From contig CALNHX010003616.1 of assembly GCA_940337035.1 (NCBI GenBank), positions 62,001 to 126,000 on the forward strand: a stretch of 64,000 nucleotides of DNA. Reading direction: 5' to 3'. Below, in pieces: positions 31,090 through 41,854 of the stretch. Numbering within the stretch: the first letter of the stretch is position 1; the number at the start of each line of letters is the position of its first letter. The notes below the pieces were generated by a model. It was not told the DNA's origin. It saw only the letters and a list, made by a program, of their open reading frames with translations, and ran no database searches. The DNA is from Agriotes lineatus (lineage: Eukaryota; Arthropoda; Insecta; Coleoptera; Elateridae). Both the position numbers and the translations under genes were made by a program.

Positions 31090-31124
31090 GGTAGACAGAC
31101 TGACAGACAGGCAGGCAGGCAGGC

Positions 31125-31173
<49 letters not shown>

Positions 31174-31263
31174 GGCAGGCAGACAGACAGGCAGACTGGC
31201 AGACAGACAGACAGACAGGTAGACAAACATACAGACAGACAGCTAGACAGGCAGGTAGACAGA
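31017..31263. repeat. GACA microsatellite 2
   Basis: About 245 bp of (GACA)n with GGCA variants. Long frames on both strands here are repeat translations and not genes. Confidence 0.95.
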
Positions 31264-31629
31264 TATACTATTAACGAAGTATAAAGAGGGAAGTTGGATA
31301 TTAATACTGAAACAGATCTTAATTTAGCGCTTTCAAAATTATTACTACAGAACATCAGGGGTCAATGGCCTCCATGATCCGTGTCTGAGAATTTGCAACG
31401 ATGAATAAATAGACCACTGGTCAACCTGACATGTTCCTGTAACGGTTTTATAGGCACGACGGTGTAATAAAACGACAATTGTAAATATAATTGTATTTTA
31501 TTTGTCTAATGTACATGTATAAAATTATTACAAATATATTATACACCAGTCAATTATTGTGGTAGAGGTGTTGTTGTCATATCTGTCTGGAGGTTGTCAC
31601 AATCTCCTCGTGCTGTTTCCGAACTGGAT

Positions 31630-32607
31630 TTATTCAATTATTCCTGTCACTTTTAACTCTTTTATTATACTAACAATTTCATTTATATGATTTGTATGGC
31701 CAGATGCTTGAAAGGCATACAGTAACTTTAATCGATCAACTAACTCGTTCGGATCATCCCAGTAAACATAATCCAACGGTTTATTGGTAACTTGTTTATA
31801 CATTTGCTGCATACCTTTTCCAGTAAGCTTTGTAGTTCTTAATGATATCGATGATGGCGAGGGTGATGATGACAGGTTAGATTTTATAAATTTCTTGTAT
31901 TTCGCTTGGTTGAAACCTACCTTCTGATCATTTTTATAAAAATTTCTATGCGCCGCATTTGTTCTGTTTATGATATCATTATAATTTGCTCTATCTGGCA
32001 GCGTTGGAGTTATTTGAGGATTATTTTTAAACAGTAATTCGTACAAACCAGGCGTACCTTCATAGTGCACATTTTTAACAATTATATCTGATCCCTTCAT
32101 AGCTAGCTCATCTCCACCAAAATAAAATCGGTTTTTATCAAAATCATATCTAATTCCATACCTCCCTAGATTTGGTCTTTCTATAAGATAATTGCTTACA
32201 TATTTCCTAGGAAGTTCGTCATACTGTTCTAAGAAAGAACTTATAGCTTGCGGCTGAAATTTGTTTGTTATAGTCGTATTAGGATCATCTTCGGCGGATT
32301 CACACAATACTTCATCAGCCGGTTTTGGTGTAAATAATTCTAGTTTTGGAGGATTTGATATATTGATATATTCATCATCGTCATCATCCGCGTCATAATC
32401 GCATTTAGTTTTTCTTTTAAGATTATATTTATCATCATCATAATTGTATTTAACTTTCTCTTTCTTTTTCAGTTTGAAAGGCTTAAATTGTGATAGAGGA
32501 TTCTCTTTTTTATTTATTTCTTTTGCAACACTTACCCTCCTTAAGAGCTAGAACTTTCTGTCTTATATTTTTAGTTTAATAAGTTCTGTTGCTACATTCG
32601 TTTTCAT
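31630..32607 (-). pseudogene. Orphan copy of the conserved Polinton protein (DUF8207-like)
   Basis: The long minus-strand frame (32547-31630) carries the family core: FLEQYDELPRKYVSNYLI, YGIRYDFDKNRFYFGG, YEGTPGLYELLF, NRTNAAHR, TGKGMQQMY, WDDPNELVDRL and HINEIVSIIKEL. It has a long acidic/basic linker (DADDDDDEY). No ATG opens this frame; the likely start (32607) is two frameshifts upstream, around 32545-32575. No Polinton end or other Polinton gene is seen close by, and the copy lies between GACA and TAGACAG repeats. Either it is a remnant of an otherwise erased Polinton or a lone captured gene. The uninterrupted 300-codon core is long for a random survivor. Confidence 0.75.
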
Positions 32608-32632
32608 TATTGTCACAAGTATGTAAGCGGTA

Positions 32633-32770
32633 GAGAGCCAGACAGGTAGACAGCCAGCTGGACAGCTAGACAGGTAGACAGGTAGACAGCTAGACAGGTA
32701 GACAGCTAGACAGGTAGACAGCTAGACAGGTAGACAGCTAGACAGGTAGACAGCTAGACAGATAGACAGC
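32633..32770. repeat. TAGACAGC/TAGACAGG minisatellite
   Basis: About 14 alternating 8-bp units (CTAGACAG, GTAGACAG), ending about 140 bp before the next ATG. Confidence 0.93.
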
Positions 32771-32846
32771 TGTGCAAGCCCAAGGTCACGTTCAAAGCGA
32801 GGCCACGTTCGGAGCGAGGCCACTGACAGTAACCTTGAAGAATGAG

Positions 32847-32877
32847 TATAACAGGAGATGTAGTTTTGTGTTCAGTA
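32847..32877 (+). promoter_or_regulatory. Candidate TATA/initiator promoter
   Basis: TATAAC at 32847-32852 and a TCAGTA initiator at 32872-32877, about 26 bp apart, 30 bp before the ATG at 32907. This fits an insect core promoter. Confidence 0.4.
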
Positions 32878-32906
32878 GTGTATCGTGTGCTGTACAAGCA
32901 AAAACA

Positions 32907-33560
32907 ATGGAGCAAGTACAAAAGGTTGGTGAAACTGTGAAGCAGCGAGTGACAAACAAAAACGTGAAACTGTCATATCCAGTATTGTTAAACGCAACAA
33001 CTTATCTGCTGAATAAGTCAAGAAATAAATCTGTGAGTTTGGGCTTGACCTGTTATGGATCGTTTGTGCCGGCAGTGGTTATTAGTGGGATTAACAAAGA
33101 TTTTATACTGTTAGACGAAGGAGAGTGGCAGCTTTTTGTTGCAAATGAAGATGTGATAAATAGGCATTTTAACTATGAAGATGAAGAGCCAAAACCGGTG
33201 GATATAAGTCCTGGCAAAAGAATATATTTTCAAAAAATTGGAAACAAAAAAGTGATAGTGCTGCAGGAACGTAAGGGATCCCAAGTTTATCTCGGAAACA
33301 AGTCTGCAGTAGAATTGTGGGATTTGTTGCAGTTGCTGCAGTCTAAAGCTGAACTAGTGAAAAGTCAGATGTTTGAAAATTTTTACAGCAGTGTAATAGA
33401 CAGTGTTTGGAATTTACCCGGCGACTTTAAAAGGAGTATCGAAAAGTTTTTGCAACCCATCCAATCCGAGAATGTGCGCTGCATGTATGAAATGCTAAAG
33501 TTTGCTTCGGACATCATTACATATGATATTGCATTCAAAAAATATGCACAACAGCAATAA
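32907..33560 (+). CDS. Unknown 217-residue protein with two PC4-like beta segments
   Basis: It starts at MEQVQKVGETVKQ (the frame is open 135 bp further upstream, partly into the minisatellite). Two similar segments, SVSLGLTCYGSFVPAVVISG...LLDEGEWQLF and GKRIYFQKIGNKKVIVLQE...VYLGNKSAVELWDLLQ, recall the strand-strand-strand-helix of PC4-type single-strand DNA-binding proteins, but the likeness is weak and by eye. The C-terminus is helical. AATAAA follows at about 33588. The gene is convergent with the next one, 115 bp apart, with poly(A) signals facing each other. The frame is intact, unlike the nearby Polinton remnants. I do not know the family. Confidence 0.6.
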   Translation: MEQVQKVGETVKQRVTNKNVKLSYPVLLNATTYLLNKSRNKSVSLGLTCYGSFVPAVVISGINKDFILLDEGEWQLFVANEDVINRHFNYEDEEPKPVDISPGKRIYFQKIGNKKVIVLQERKGSQVYLGNKSAVELWDLLQLLQSKAELVKSQMFENFYSSVIDSVWNLPGDFKRSIEKFLQPIQSENVRCMYEMLKFASDIITYDIAFKKYAQQQ

Positions 33561-33674
33561 GTGTTTATCATGTACTTATAACGATGTAATAAAAAATTAA
33601 AAAGAGTTAAAACATTTATTATACAAATAACTTACTGACTAACTTAGAAACTAACCAAACCTAACAACTTAAAA

Positions 33675-34271
33675 CTACTCTTCCACTTCTCTTACATAGT
33701 CCGATTCACCACCACTGTCACCATTTTCCATACCTTCGCCACCACCGTCTCCTTCTTCCCCAGACCAACCCTCCGTGGAGACGTCGAAAATGCTATCTCC
33801 AACAGAAGATGGCGACATGGCGTCGGATACGTGATCCATACCGTTAATCCTCGGATCGTTTGGACTCCATATCAGACTGATGTCATCAGGTATGGACAAC
33901 CCATCCGATCCCAGACTCGACGGTGTGGACGACCTGTCCGACGGCATGTTTTCATCAGGCTGGTCTATGTTGACCGAGTCCATATACTCATTCAACACCC
34001 TAGACGTGATGTCATCCAGTTCTGGGATGTTGAATGTTCCAATGTCTTCACCATCCGACAACCATTCGTGCTCCTCCGCGTAATGGAAGAAGACACAATT
34101 GTCGGTTGGGTTGACTCGATTGCGGAGACGGTCAATCAAGGGATGGGGTAGCTCTGGAGTCCAGCGGTAGGTAGTAAGAGGGTCCCACACCAACTCATGG
34201 GTGAGATTTACTACCTCCTCGTTGGGAGAGAAGTAGATGTGGTTTGTACGGAAGAACCACACGAATCGCAT
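33675..34271 (-). CDS. Unknown acidic protein of a three-exon gene
   Basis: 198 residues from ATG: an N-terminal domain with aromatic residues (MRFVWFFRTNHIYF, LTTYRWTPELPHPLIDRLRN, CVFFHYAEEHEWL), then a Ser/Asp/Gly/Glu-rich acidic tail (GEEGDGGGEGMENGD). The ATG lies one base inside exon 3: the acceptor ...CTACATAG ends at 34273, intron 2 is 34273-34327 (donor GTATGT), exon 2 is 34328-34392 and non-coding, and intron 1 is 34393-34943 (donor GTAAGA, acceptor TTTCTACAG). A TATATAAA box is at 35005-35012. An acidic tail of this sort suits a transactivator or histone-binding protein, but no family is recognised. Confidence 0.6.
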   Translation of the reverse strand: MRFVWFFRTNHIYFSPNEEVVNLTHELVWDPLTTYRWTPELPHPLIDRLRNRVNPTDNCVFFHYAEEHEWLSDGEDIGTFNIPELDDITSRVLNEYMDSVNIDQPDENMPSDRSSTPSSLGSDGLSIPDDISLIWSPNDPRINGMDHVSDAMSPSSVGDSIFDVSTEGWSGEEGDGGGEGMENGDSGGESDYVREVEE

Positions 34272-34327
34272 ACTATGTAGAAAAAAAATTTAGATTAGAG
34301 AGGTTATATTTACAACTGGTAACATAC

Positions 34328-34392
34328 CTGTAATGCGACGATGATGTGGGATGTGGAACTGTGGTGGGATGGTGTGGGCAGCCTCACTATAG
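34328..34392 (-). other. Non-coding exon 2 of the acidic-protein gene
   Basis: 65 bp bounded by TTTCTACAG| and CATTACAG|GTATGT on the minus strand. No frame through it joins the downstream ATG frame without a stop (TGA), so it is untranslated leader. Confidence 0.5.
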
Positions 34393-34539
34393 CTGTAGAA
34401 AGACATGACATTTTTCAAAGGAGCTAATCAAGTTTTACTTCCATAAACCACCCACAGCAAATTCTCGTCTGGTTTAATCTGAAACATTTTTCAGATTAAT
34501 AAACGCCGGAGATATGAGCGTTAAAAAAATTAAAATGTA

Positions 34540-34935
34540 GTATATGACAGTAGCAACACAATGCAAAAAACCGCATTCAAATATCTTAATAAATATAGAA
34601 GATACAAGCATTTTAAAACACAATTAGAAAAATTTTAGAAATGTTTAAAATGTAGTACATGACGGTAGGAACCCAATGCATAAGACGGTGAAGAAATATC
34701 TCAATAAACAAAGGAGATATGAGCATTTTAAGATTATATTAGAAAAGTATTAGAAAAAAAAAGAACTTTCGTGTGCGACATTTTGCCGTTGTTTTTTCAG
34801 AAATTTTTCTTTTACTGAGTCCAAACGCATTTTCAAAGTACAGATATGGACATATAAGATAAAAACATATATTTACAAAGACATTTTCAAAGTACAGATA
34901 TGGACATATAAGATAAAAACAGATATTTACAACAA
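34540..34935. repeat. Repeats inside intron 1 of the acidic-protein gene
   Basis: Two copies of about 110 bp share AAAATGTAGTAxATGACxGTAG and a GGAGATATGAGCxTTTTAA word (also near 34510). Further on, ATTTTCAAAGTACAGATATG and the following 35 bp are tandemly duplicated (about 34831-34880 and 34884-34935). Confidence 0.75.
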
Positions 34936-35004
34936 TATCTTACCTGAAGTGTAGTTGCAGTGGATTGGAGAGCGAACTGTGGTTTCTTCAAGAAATTCTC
35001 GATC

Positions 35005-35012
35005 TTTATATA
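35005..35012 (-). promoter_or_regulatory. TATA box of the acidic-protein gene
   Basis: TATATAAA on the minus strand, about 60 bp upstream of the exon 1 donor at 34944/34943; the transcript start should be near 34975-34980. Confidence 0.5.
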
Positions 35013-35484
35013 TGCAGTTCTCCCGACTACGTATTGAGGGCAGGGAATGGGTAACCAATTTACTTTCCAGAACCTAATTTTACGTCTATCTAATGCGTAA
35101 TTAGAAAAAAAATGTTTCTAACGCCATTCAATTGTACACTGAAAAAGGAACATTTTGATACCAAAAAATCATAGTTTTTAGATGAAATTAGATAGTTATA
35201 GTTATTTGGTTATTCTGTAATATACTCTGTCAGGTCATTTTGTATTTTAATTAGCCACCTAGGCTTTAGGTCAGCGTGCCCGTATGTTAAACCCTTTTAG
35301 TTACTTATTTGGCTTCATCGCCTAATTCCATAATAATGATTTTGCACATATTTGGCCTCAAGCGCAGTATTTCTCGTCATCCGGGGCACCCCTTTGTTGG
35401 TACTTTGACAATCGGGTGTTAACGCTCGCAGGATTTCCGAACCTTCTAGAATTTACGCTGTTGGTGTGACTGCGAGGCCTCGCG

Positions 35485-35584
35485 CTGTCTTCGTTACCGG
35501 CACTTATTTGTTTTATTGGGCGCCTCGCCATTGGCTGTCTTTGTCACCGGCACTTATTTGTTTTATTGGGCGCCTCGCCATTGG
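35485..35584. repeat. 50-bp tandem duplication with ATTGG boxes
   Basis: Two copies of CTGTCTTYGTYACCGG...CGCCTCGCCATTGG, 50 bp each, with a third start at 35585. Each holds two ATTGG (inverted CCAAT) pentamers. The surrounding 35.45-35.95 kb is CpG-richer than its neighbours, like a promoter. Confidence 0.8.
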
Positions 35585-36250
35585 CTGTCGAGAGTCACGT
35601 GGTAACGCCGTTTTGGCTCACGCCACGGCGGGGGTCGGAACGCTGCTTGCTTGGTCAGTTCTACTCAGGCGATTGAACAAGGGAGGTGTGTGTGTGTCGT
35701 TAACGGCGATCTTACTACGCCAAGGCGTAGGTGTGATGGCATTCCATGCCCGGTTCTACGTCGTCACGTAAGGGAGTGTTCCCTTTAGCTCGTTGTGCGA
35801 GGATTCTGTTGAGGTAGGACATCACTTGGGCAAATTTGGCCGTCGTAGCGGCGTTTGTTGAAGCGCCAGCCTTTGTCGCCATTTTGGGCGCATCCAGACC
35901 ACTCATTCGTCGGCCGTTTTAGCGGCGAATGAATTGCCACAGGCAACCTGTTTCCCGCAAGCTGGACCGCACGCTGATTTCTTGGATCGTCACCAATAAA
36001 ATTAAGGTATTTGTAACCATTGAATTATACTAACTTCTCGTGCGCGAGCTGTGCGCTTAATCATGTGAATAACTGTGAAATCTTGTGCACCGTTCAAAAC
36101 GTACCCTTCGCATCTTAAATCGTTGTCGCGAAGTGGCGTCGCTCGCTCATTTTTGATCTAATCACTTCCCTCACTTGGACTTTGCTGTGTTTGCCCAAAT
36201 TATCATGTGAGCATTTTTTTTTATGAACAAACGTTCCCGTTGTGGGACTC
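35585..36250. other. GC-richer flank, no supported gene
   Basis: A minus-strand frame from 35906 begins with a fair start context (AAAATGGCG: MATKAGASTNAATTAKFAQV) and runs 55 codons, which could be a first exon. I see no matching downstream exon, so I do not call it a gene. Confidence 0.35.
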
Positions 36251-36254
36251 ATAT
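36251..36254. repeat. 4-bp target duplication of element C, left
   Basis: ATAT, repeated at 51278-51281 after the right LTR. Confidence 0.75.
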
Positions 36255-37501
36255 TGAAACAATTTTTTGGCTTAGCCTAATTGTTTCGCCATTTATCCAA
36301 TTATTTCAGGCTTAACCTGTATATTTTTAGTTGAATTATAAATCCTTTTGCATTTCAAATTCGTAAATTTTCCAAAGCAGCGTATTTTCTACCTGCATCA
36401 AGCTCTTATCATTTGCGCGATGCCCTCTCGACCTCCGCGCTATTTCTTATCAGAGTCCGAGCTTGCCTTTGGGCACGAATTGTTGGTACTTGGCACTTGC
36501 TGTCTTCGCTTTGCCCGCCGCGTTCGGCGTGGCTAAAGTTTATGTTCAAGTCAATTTACGTGCGCTCAATTAATTTAATGAGCAGTGTGTGCTTCCAAGG
36601 GCTGATTATGATCAGGTACGATGGCGCTTTGCTGTTTTATTATTCGCATAGTAATTATATTTTTCTCAGCTCTTAATTACCAGCTTCATACACGAACTTA
36701 TCTCGGAGGCCAAGCCTTATCGCATTTTCGACACTTGCTGGCGTTCTTCGTTTTTGGCTGCAAGGTGTGGATGCTGCCGCTGTAATCACCGGGCATCCAC
36801 GGCAACTTCGTCCTTAGTATGCAGTTCACGACCACCTTATGTTGAAGGGTGTAGCTACCCCAGCCGGCGCTTGCCTGTTTGCCGTTTATAAGCATTGGAG
36901 AAGCGAGGTTAGTTTGTGCTATCCGAGATTTGTCGTATTTTTAATACCTGGATTTTACATTTATTTGGAATTTAAATCCATACGTTTTGCAATTATTAAA
37001 ATGTAACATTCAATTTCATACATGCTCTTGTTTTAATATTTGAATTTTTATACCTATATTTAATTATGCTCAGAATTTAAATTTGCTATTTTTGATGTAT
37101 TCCGACCCTCTGTAAAAGGTACAGTCACGCTTTTTTACTTTCAATAGCCTAACAGAAGGTTTGATTAAATGACTGTGATAAGCTTATCCCACGAATGTTT
37201 TTGGTAAAGATATTAAAATAACCCGAAAGGGGTTCTTGATTTTATGCGTGTCGCAACCTTCAGTTAAGATACACAATTTTGTTATTACATTATTTACATT
37301 TTAATTATCCTGATCATTGATTACTGACATTTCAAAACTTTTATTAATTATTAATTAAATGCTAGTTCGGCCATCGCGGTGAGTAAAGAAAGAGTTTTTC
37401 AGAGCTGCCGTGGTGTTAAATGGTAGGGGTGTTGATCTGCGATTTTTACTACCATTGCTTATTTTATTAATTAATCGCAGGTCGGCTTCCTTATTGTTTC
37501 A
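36255..37501 (+). repeat. Element C 5' LTR
   Basis: 1,247 bp, nearly identical to 50030-51277. No gene inside. Confidence 0.93.
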
Positions 37502-39193
37502 CTGGCGCGACCAACGACTGGGGCTCGATTTTGGTAGTAACATCAGCTGTGTTTACCTGGATGTCTTTATTTATCAATATTTAATTTTGTACTCTTTAAA
37601 TTTTTACTTCATATGCCATTTTGTAATTTTCATCTTGTTGCAGTGCACGTATTTATATTTGACTTTCTTTTCTTTTCCTTTCTTCACTTATTCTTTCGTT
37701 CGGTTGTTTATTGACTTTTCTTCTCTTATCTTTCTTGACGAATGATTGGTTTATCAGTATGTTTATAGGTAGTGTGATGGACATTGTTGAAAGGGTATGC
37801 TTTGGTGAGTGAGGTTTCTGAATGGTTGCTTTGATTGGCTGCGTGTGTGCTTTGGTAGTGTAGTATGTTTGGTTTTTCCTTATCCTTCCTTTGGTTGCGT
37901 ATCGGTGGGTCGAGGGCCTGCGTGAATTACTTGTGCGGTTTGGTGTAGTTTTCTCCATTTTTGGGATTTTTATTTACTTGCCTCACGGTACTTGTATCTA
38001 CTCAGGGTCTCGACGGGTTGTTTCCGGGTTGTTTTTTTCTGGCTTTTAATTTTTTTTGAATGCGATTGTTATGCATTTCCTTTTTGGATGCGAGTTTCTT
38101 GTTGGCTGCGTCCGATGTGAGGCAGTCCTTGTTTTAGGCTCCTGTTCGGTGTAAACAGGGTGTCTATATTTTTTTCTGTGTCCGATGTGGTGCAGGTTTT
38201 TCTTCTGTCAGATTTGACAGGAGATATTTTTTGCGTCGGTTTAGATGCGCTATTACATCTTGTTTCGCATTGTTTTAATGCAATTTTTTGAGTCTTTTTA
38301 CGCATCTATTTTGAGTGCGGATTTTCCTTTGGGATTGAAGGCGGTTTGCTTCCCTTGTGTTTCCTCTTCTTTAAGCGTGTTCATGTCTCCGTAAACCCGG
38401 GTCACGGCATGGAATAGTAGACCTAGCCAGTCGAAGCTTGGATGAGTGGGTGTGGCAGCGTGAGTTTTTCCGAACTCTGGTTTTTTGGTTCATTTTCCTC
38501 TCTTTCCTTTTCTCTTTTCCTTATGTCCTGTTTTTTCTTCTGTTTTTAAAAGTTGCTGTAGGGTATGTTCCCTATGGATTTTGCATTCTAATGCTTTTCA
38601 CTTTCCTTTTTCTTACCATTACTTCCGTCTCATTTGAGGATTTTTTTTCAAAAGCGCTTTGCTTATTTGGATTTGGACTATGGTATTATAGGATATTGTG
38701 ACCGTGGAAACACCTACAGTGTTCCTTTTAAAAAACTTGTTTTTTGTGCTTTTTGTTTCTTGCTAGGGTGGTAGGTTGGGCATGCAGGGAAGGTCACTGT
38801 TTGGGAACGTCATCATCTAGTTCTTCCCTTTTGTAACGTTTAGGGTGGTTGGTTGGGAATGCAGGGAAGGTCACAATTGAGGAGCAACGCCACCTTGTTC
38901 TCTCTCTAAGCAACGCTAGCAGTTGAGGTCGTTTCTCTCCATATTTTGGGATTTTGCTAAGAGTGCTTTCCCCATCCGTGCTTGTGTTCGCTTAGGACCT
39001 TATCGGATTTGATTTTTAGGTCGTTGTTCATAGCTTGTTAGCTATGTTGTTTTTTATGTGATTTTTTGAGACGAGTTTATACTTGTTTGGGGTTTTTTAA
39101 ATTTTATTGTTATTTGGGTTGGTTTTTCGGCCTTGTGGAGATTTCTGGGGGTTGGGGATAGAGATTGTGTTGCCATCCGACTCAGTGAGGGAG
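37502..39193 (+). other. Element C internal region, left part
   Basis: About 1.7 kb, T/G-rich, with only short chance frames. CGTCCGATGTGRxGCAG words near 38110 and 38180 have diverged counterparts (GTCCTATGTGRTGCAG) near 49740 and 49830 in the right part, so the internal sequence has an old internal duplication. Confidence 0.6.
39190..39193. repeat. 4-bp target duplication of element D, left
   Basis: GGAG, repeated at 49400-49403. Confidence 0.85.
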
Positions 39194-41854
39194 TGTAATG
39201 GAAGATAGACGGTCGGCCTTACCTTTTGGCGAAAGTTATATTAGTTATTTTGCCGGCTGGTAACTATCGGCCTAATTGGGCTAGCTCGCCGCGAGGGTCG
39301 CAGGGTTCCAGCTATGCTAAAAGAGAATACAAAAAAAAGGAGTGGGCGCCAGGTCCTAGTCTCAGATCCAATTCCTCGTGCCGGACCTTACACAAGGTCG
39401 AAGATAAAAACCAGCAAGTCAAAAATAAACAAATCAACCAATGAATAGATCACAGCTTTATTCTAAATATATTGGTACGTACTATAGTGCAATGCTAACA
39501 TAAACTAAATATATATAGATCACAGCAGGCAATATTCTTAGCAACACCAAAGGAAACACACAGTATGCGACATGCAATAATAAATATCAATACAAATATA
39601 AATATAAATATCGAGCAAATAGTAGCAGTGACTATGACCTGAGAATGGGCTAACCCATTAAGACATTGCGCGGTTAAAAACGGAGCGTAGCGAGTATTAA
39701 ATAAATTAAATAAAAAAAATAATAAATTAATTAATCCCTGTGAGGCAGGATATAGCAGGGCCAGGTTATGCAAGCGCTCAGCTGATGTGAAACCCCGAAT
39801 ATCAGCTCGGTAAGATCCTAAAGTAATTAATCCAAAATTTCTAATGTCAAAAACTACGAGGTTATATGGCTATATAGTTCACAGAGCAGTTTTAGTAATG
39901 GAAATACATCAGATGCATAAATGAACGCTAAAGCAATCGCTTGAATAAACCTTCGGCAAACTTGTACCTACGTGAACTCGCAAATAAATTACAATAACGC
40001 GGAGAAATCGCGAACGCCGCAAACAGAGTTCCGACAAGATAATTAACGGACTCACGCGACTCCCAAGTAAAGCACTCGGCTACCGAAATCGGTTCTCTAG
40101 CCACGACACGCTAACAAAAAAAATGACGTCAGACCTCAGCGACCGACATGCAAATGGCGTCGAGATAAACCCGAAGATATCGAGCAAACAGTAGGCAGCG
40201 TGCGGTAAGTACTGCCTTAAAACTGAAGTAACTAAACGAAAGGTCTAACATACGATTTGCAGGGGAGCTCGATGGGGCGCGGCAGCCGACAAATCCCCAG
40301 TCTGCAGCGGAACCACCGAAGCAGGGCTCTAGTAAGTTAATCTGACGTTAGTTTCCCAGGTTGCACATAAATGCAAGTAGGGCAGCAGCACGAGAGTTAA
40401 TTGAACTGTAAATTCGTAGGTTCCACGGAGAAGCCGTGGCTCGGGGCCAATTAAAAACCGAAGGCTACTACGGGATTGAGCCGCAGAACTATTTTCGCAA
40501 AACTCAGGTAAGCTCGATTAAGGATTCAGTAAAGACCAGTAGCCTGCAATAAAATGGGCGCTCGAAATTTGTAATAGCCCTATCATAATAACACATTAAA
40601 ATTATACAAAAAAAACATGTCCTAACATCTAACTCGACAAAGCATTGCTAGGCCAAGAATATCATACATGCCCTAACTGTTAACGAGACGAGATTCTAAT
40701 AACTAACTATGGAATACACCAGGCACAAATAGCTATATCAGTTTCTTGCCTGTAGTAAAAACATGTCGGCTTCTAACCTGGCGTGCGGAGGCCGGGGACG
40801 ACAGAAGCGATGGAGGTTACGGCGAACGCAGCGAGAGGCCCAGCGGACCTAGGGAGCGGTGATTGTATCACAGGTGAGTGCAGTGCTACCCCTCCAGCGT
40901 AGCTACCAGGGAATTTGTCGAGCTCCTTGACAATTCGATGGTTACAGGGGCCGAAATCGACGGTTTGGGAGGCCCGCAGAGTGCCGTCGAACAAGGAATG
41001 CTAAGCCTCTTCAGGGGGAAGTTCAACCTCTCGCAGGAAGCGTCCGAACTCTCCCAAGGTCGTAGCCGACAGGAAATGGATCCCACAGGGAATGAGTGGC
41101 ATCCGGCAGTAAATCCAGTCCCACAGTAAATCGAAGTCCACAGTAAATGGCTATAACGCACAACGCCCAAATAAGTCCCAAATAAGAAGAAACTGGCCTT
41201 ATCTTACCTCACGCTGGAATTGAGCCAGAAGAAAGAGCAGAAGCAATGCTGACCTCAAACGAATCCGCAAAAGCGAAAGGACGTAAGTACAACCAAATCA
41301 AATACGAACGTCTTAAGGGCACATGTGCTTTTTCAGATCCTCCGAAAAATCAAGACGAAGCTGAGCTATACTAATTAGCTCAAAAATTTAAGCACACGGC
41401 CGAGGCACTAGCAGCCTGCACCAAGTTTAAAATAGGAAAGACCTCAAAAATTCCACCAGCTTCCAGTTATCAAAACTTTCCAAAATATTTGGGCCAGTAG
41501 ATGCGAAAAAAACAGCCTGAAAAATTGTGACTGCAACAAGTGATATCCTTTATCTAGCAACAAAATAGAATAGTGCAGAATAATTTGTAGCAGGGGTTGC
41601 CTAAACGCCATATACAAATATCTGTAGGAATATGACCAAAATAAATTTAATTAGTAGAATATGGGTAATTATTCGAAGAGTTGCTTACCAAACTGCTTGA
41701 TAATTATAGGCAAATAATTAAAAATAAGATACAGCTAAATATACCTAGTTTAAAGCTTGCAAAAATTGACAAAAGCCAACCATAAATATTCAAGTTCAGA
41801 ATTCAGCTAGCGAAAGTTCAATGCTACGGGGGGCACTCCAAAAGTATCGTAACA
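39194..41854 (-). repeat. Element D left LTR
   Basis: 2,661 bp, TGTAATGG...GTAACA. Its reading frames recur in the other LTR copies and are not genes. Confidence 0.92.

Noticed and set aside
31017..31263. CRISPR-like array
   Set aside because: The repeat unit is 4 bp with no unique spacers, and the DNA is eukaryotic.
30981..31355. Cys/Leu/Ser/Val and Asp/Arg/Gln repeat proteins on both strands
   Set aside because: They are translations of the GACA microsatellite in all frames.
33831..34151. Plus-strand frames opposite the acidic-protein gene
   Set aside because: The minus-strand frame has an acceptor site at its start, a promoter and a poly(A) signal; the + frames have none.
35715..35906. 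Minus-strand 63-codon frame as a host first exon
   Set aside because: The start context is good, but no downstream exon or homology is visible; kept only as a note in the flank entry.
36348..36676. Frames in element C LTRs, repeated at 50123-50451
   Set aside because: They are short, LTR-located and identical only because the LTRs are copies.
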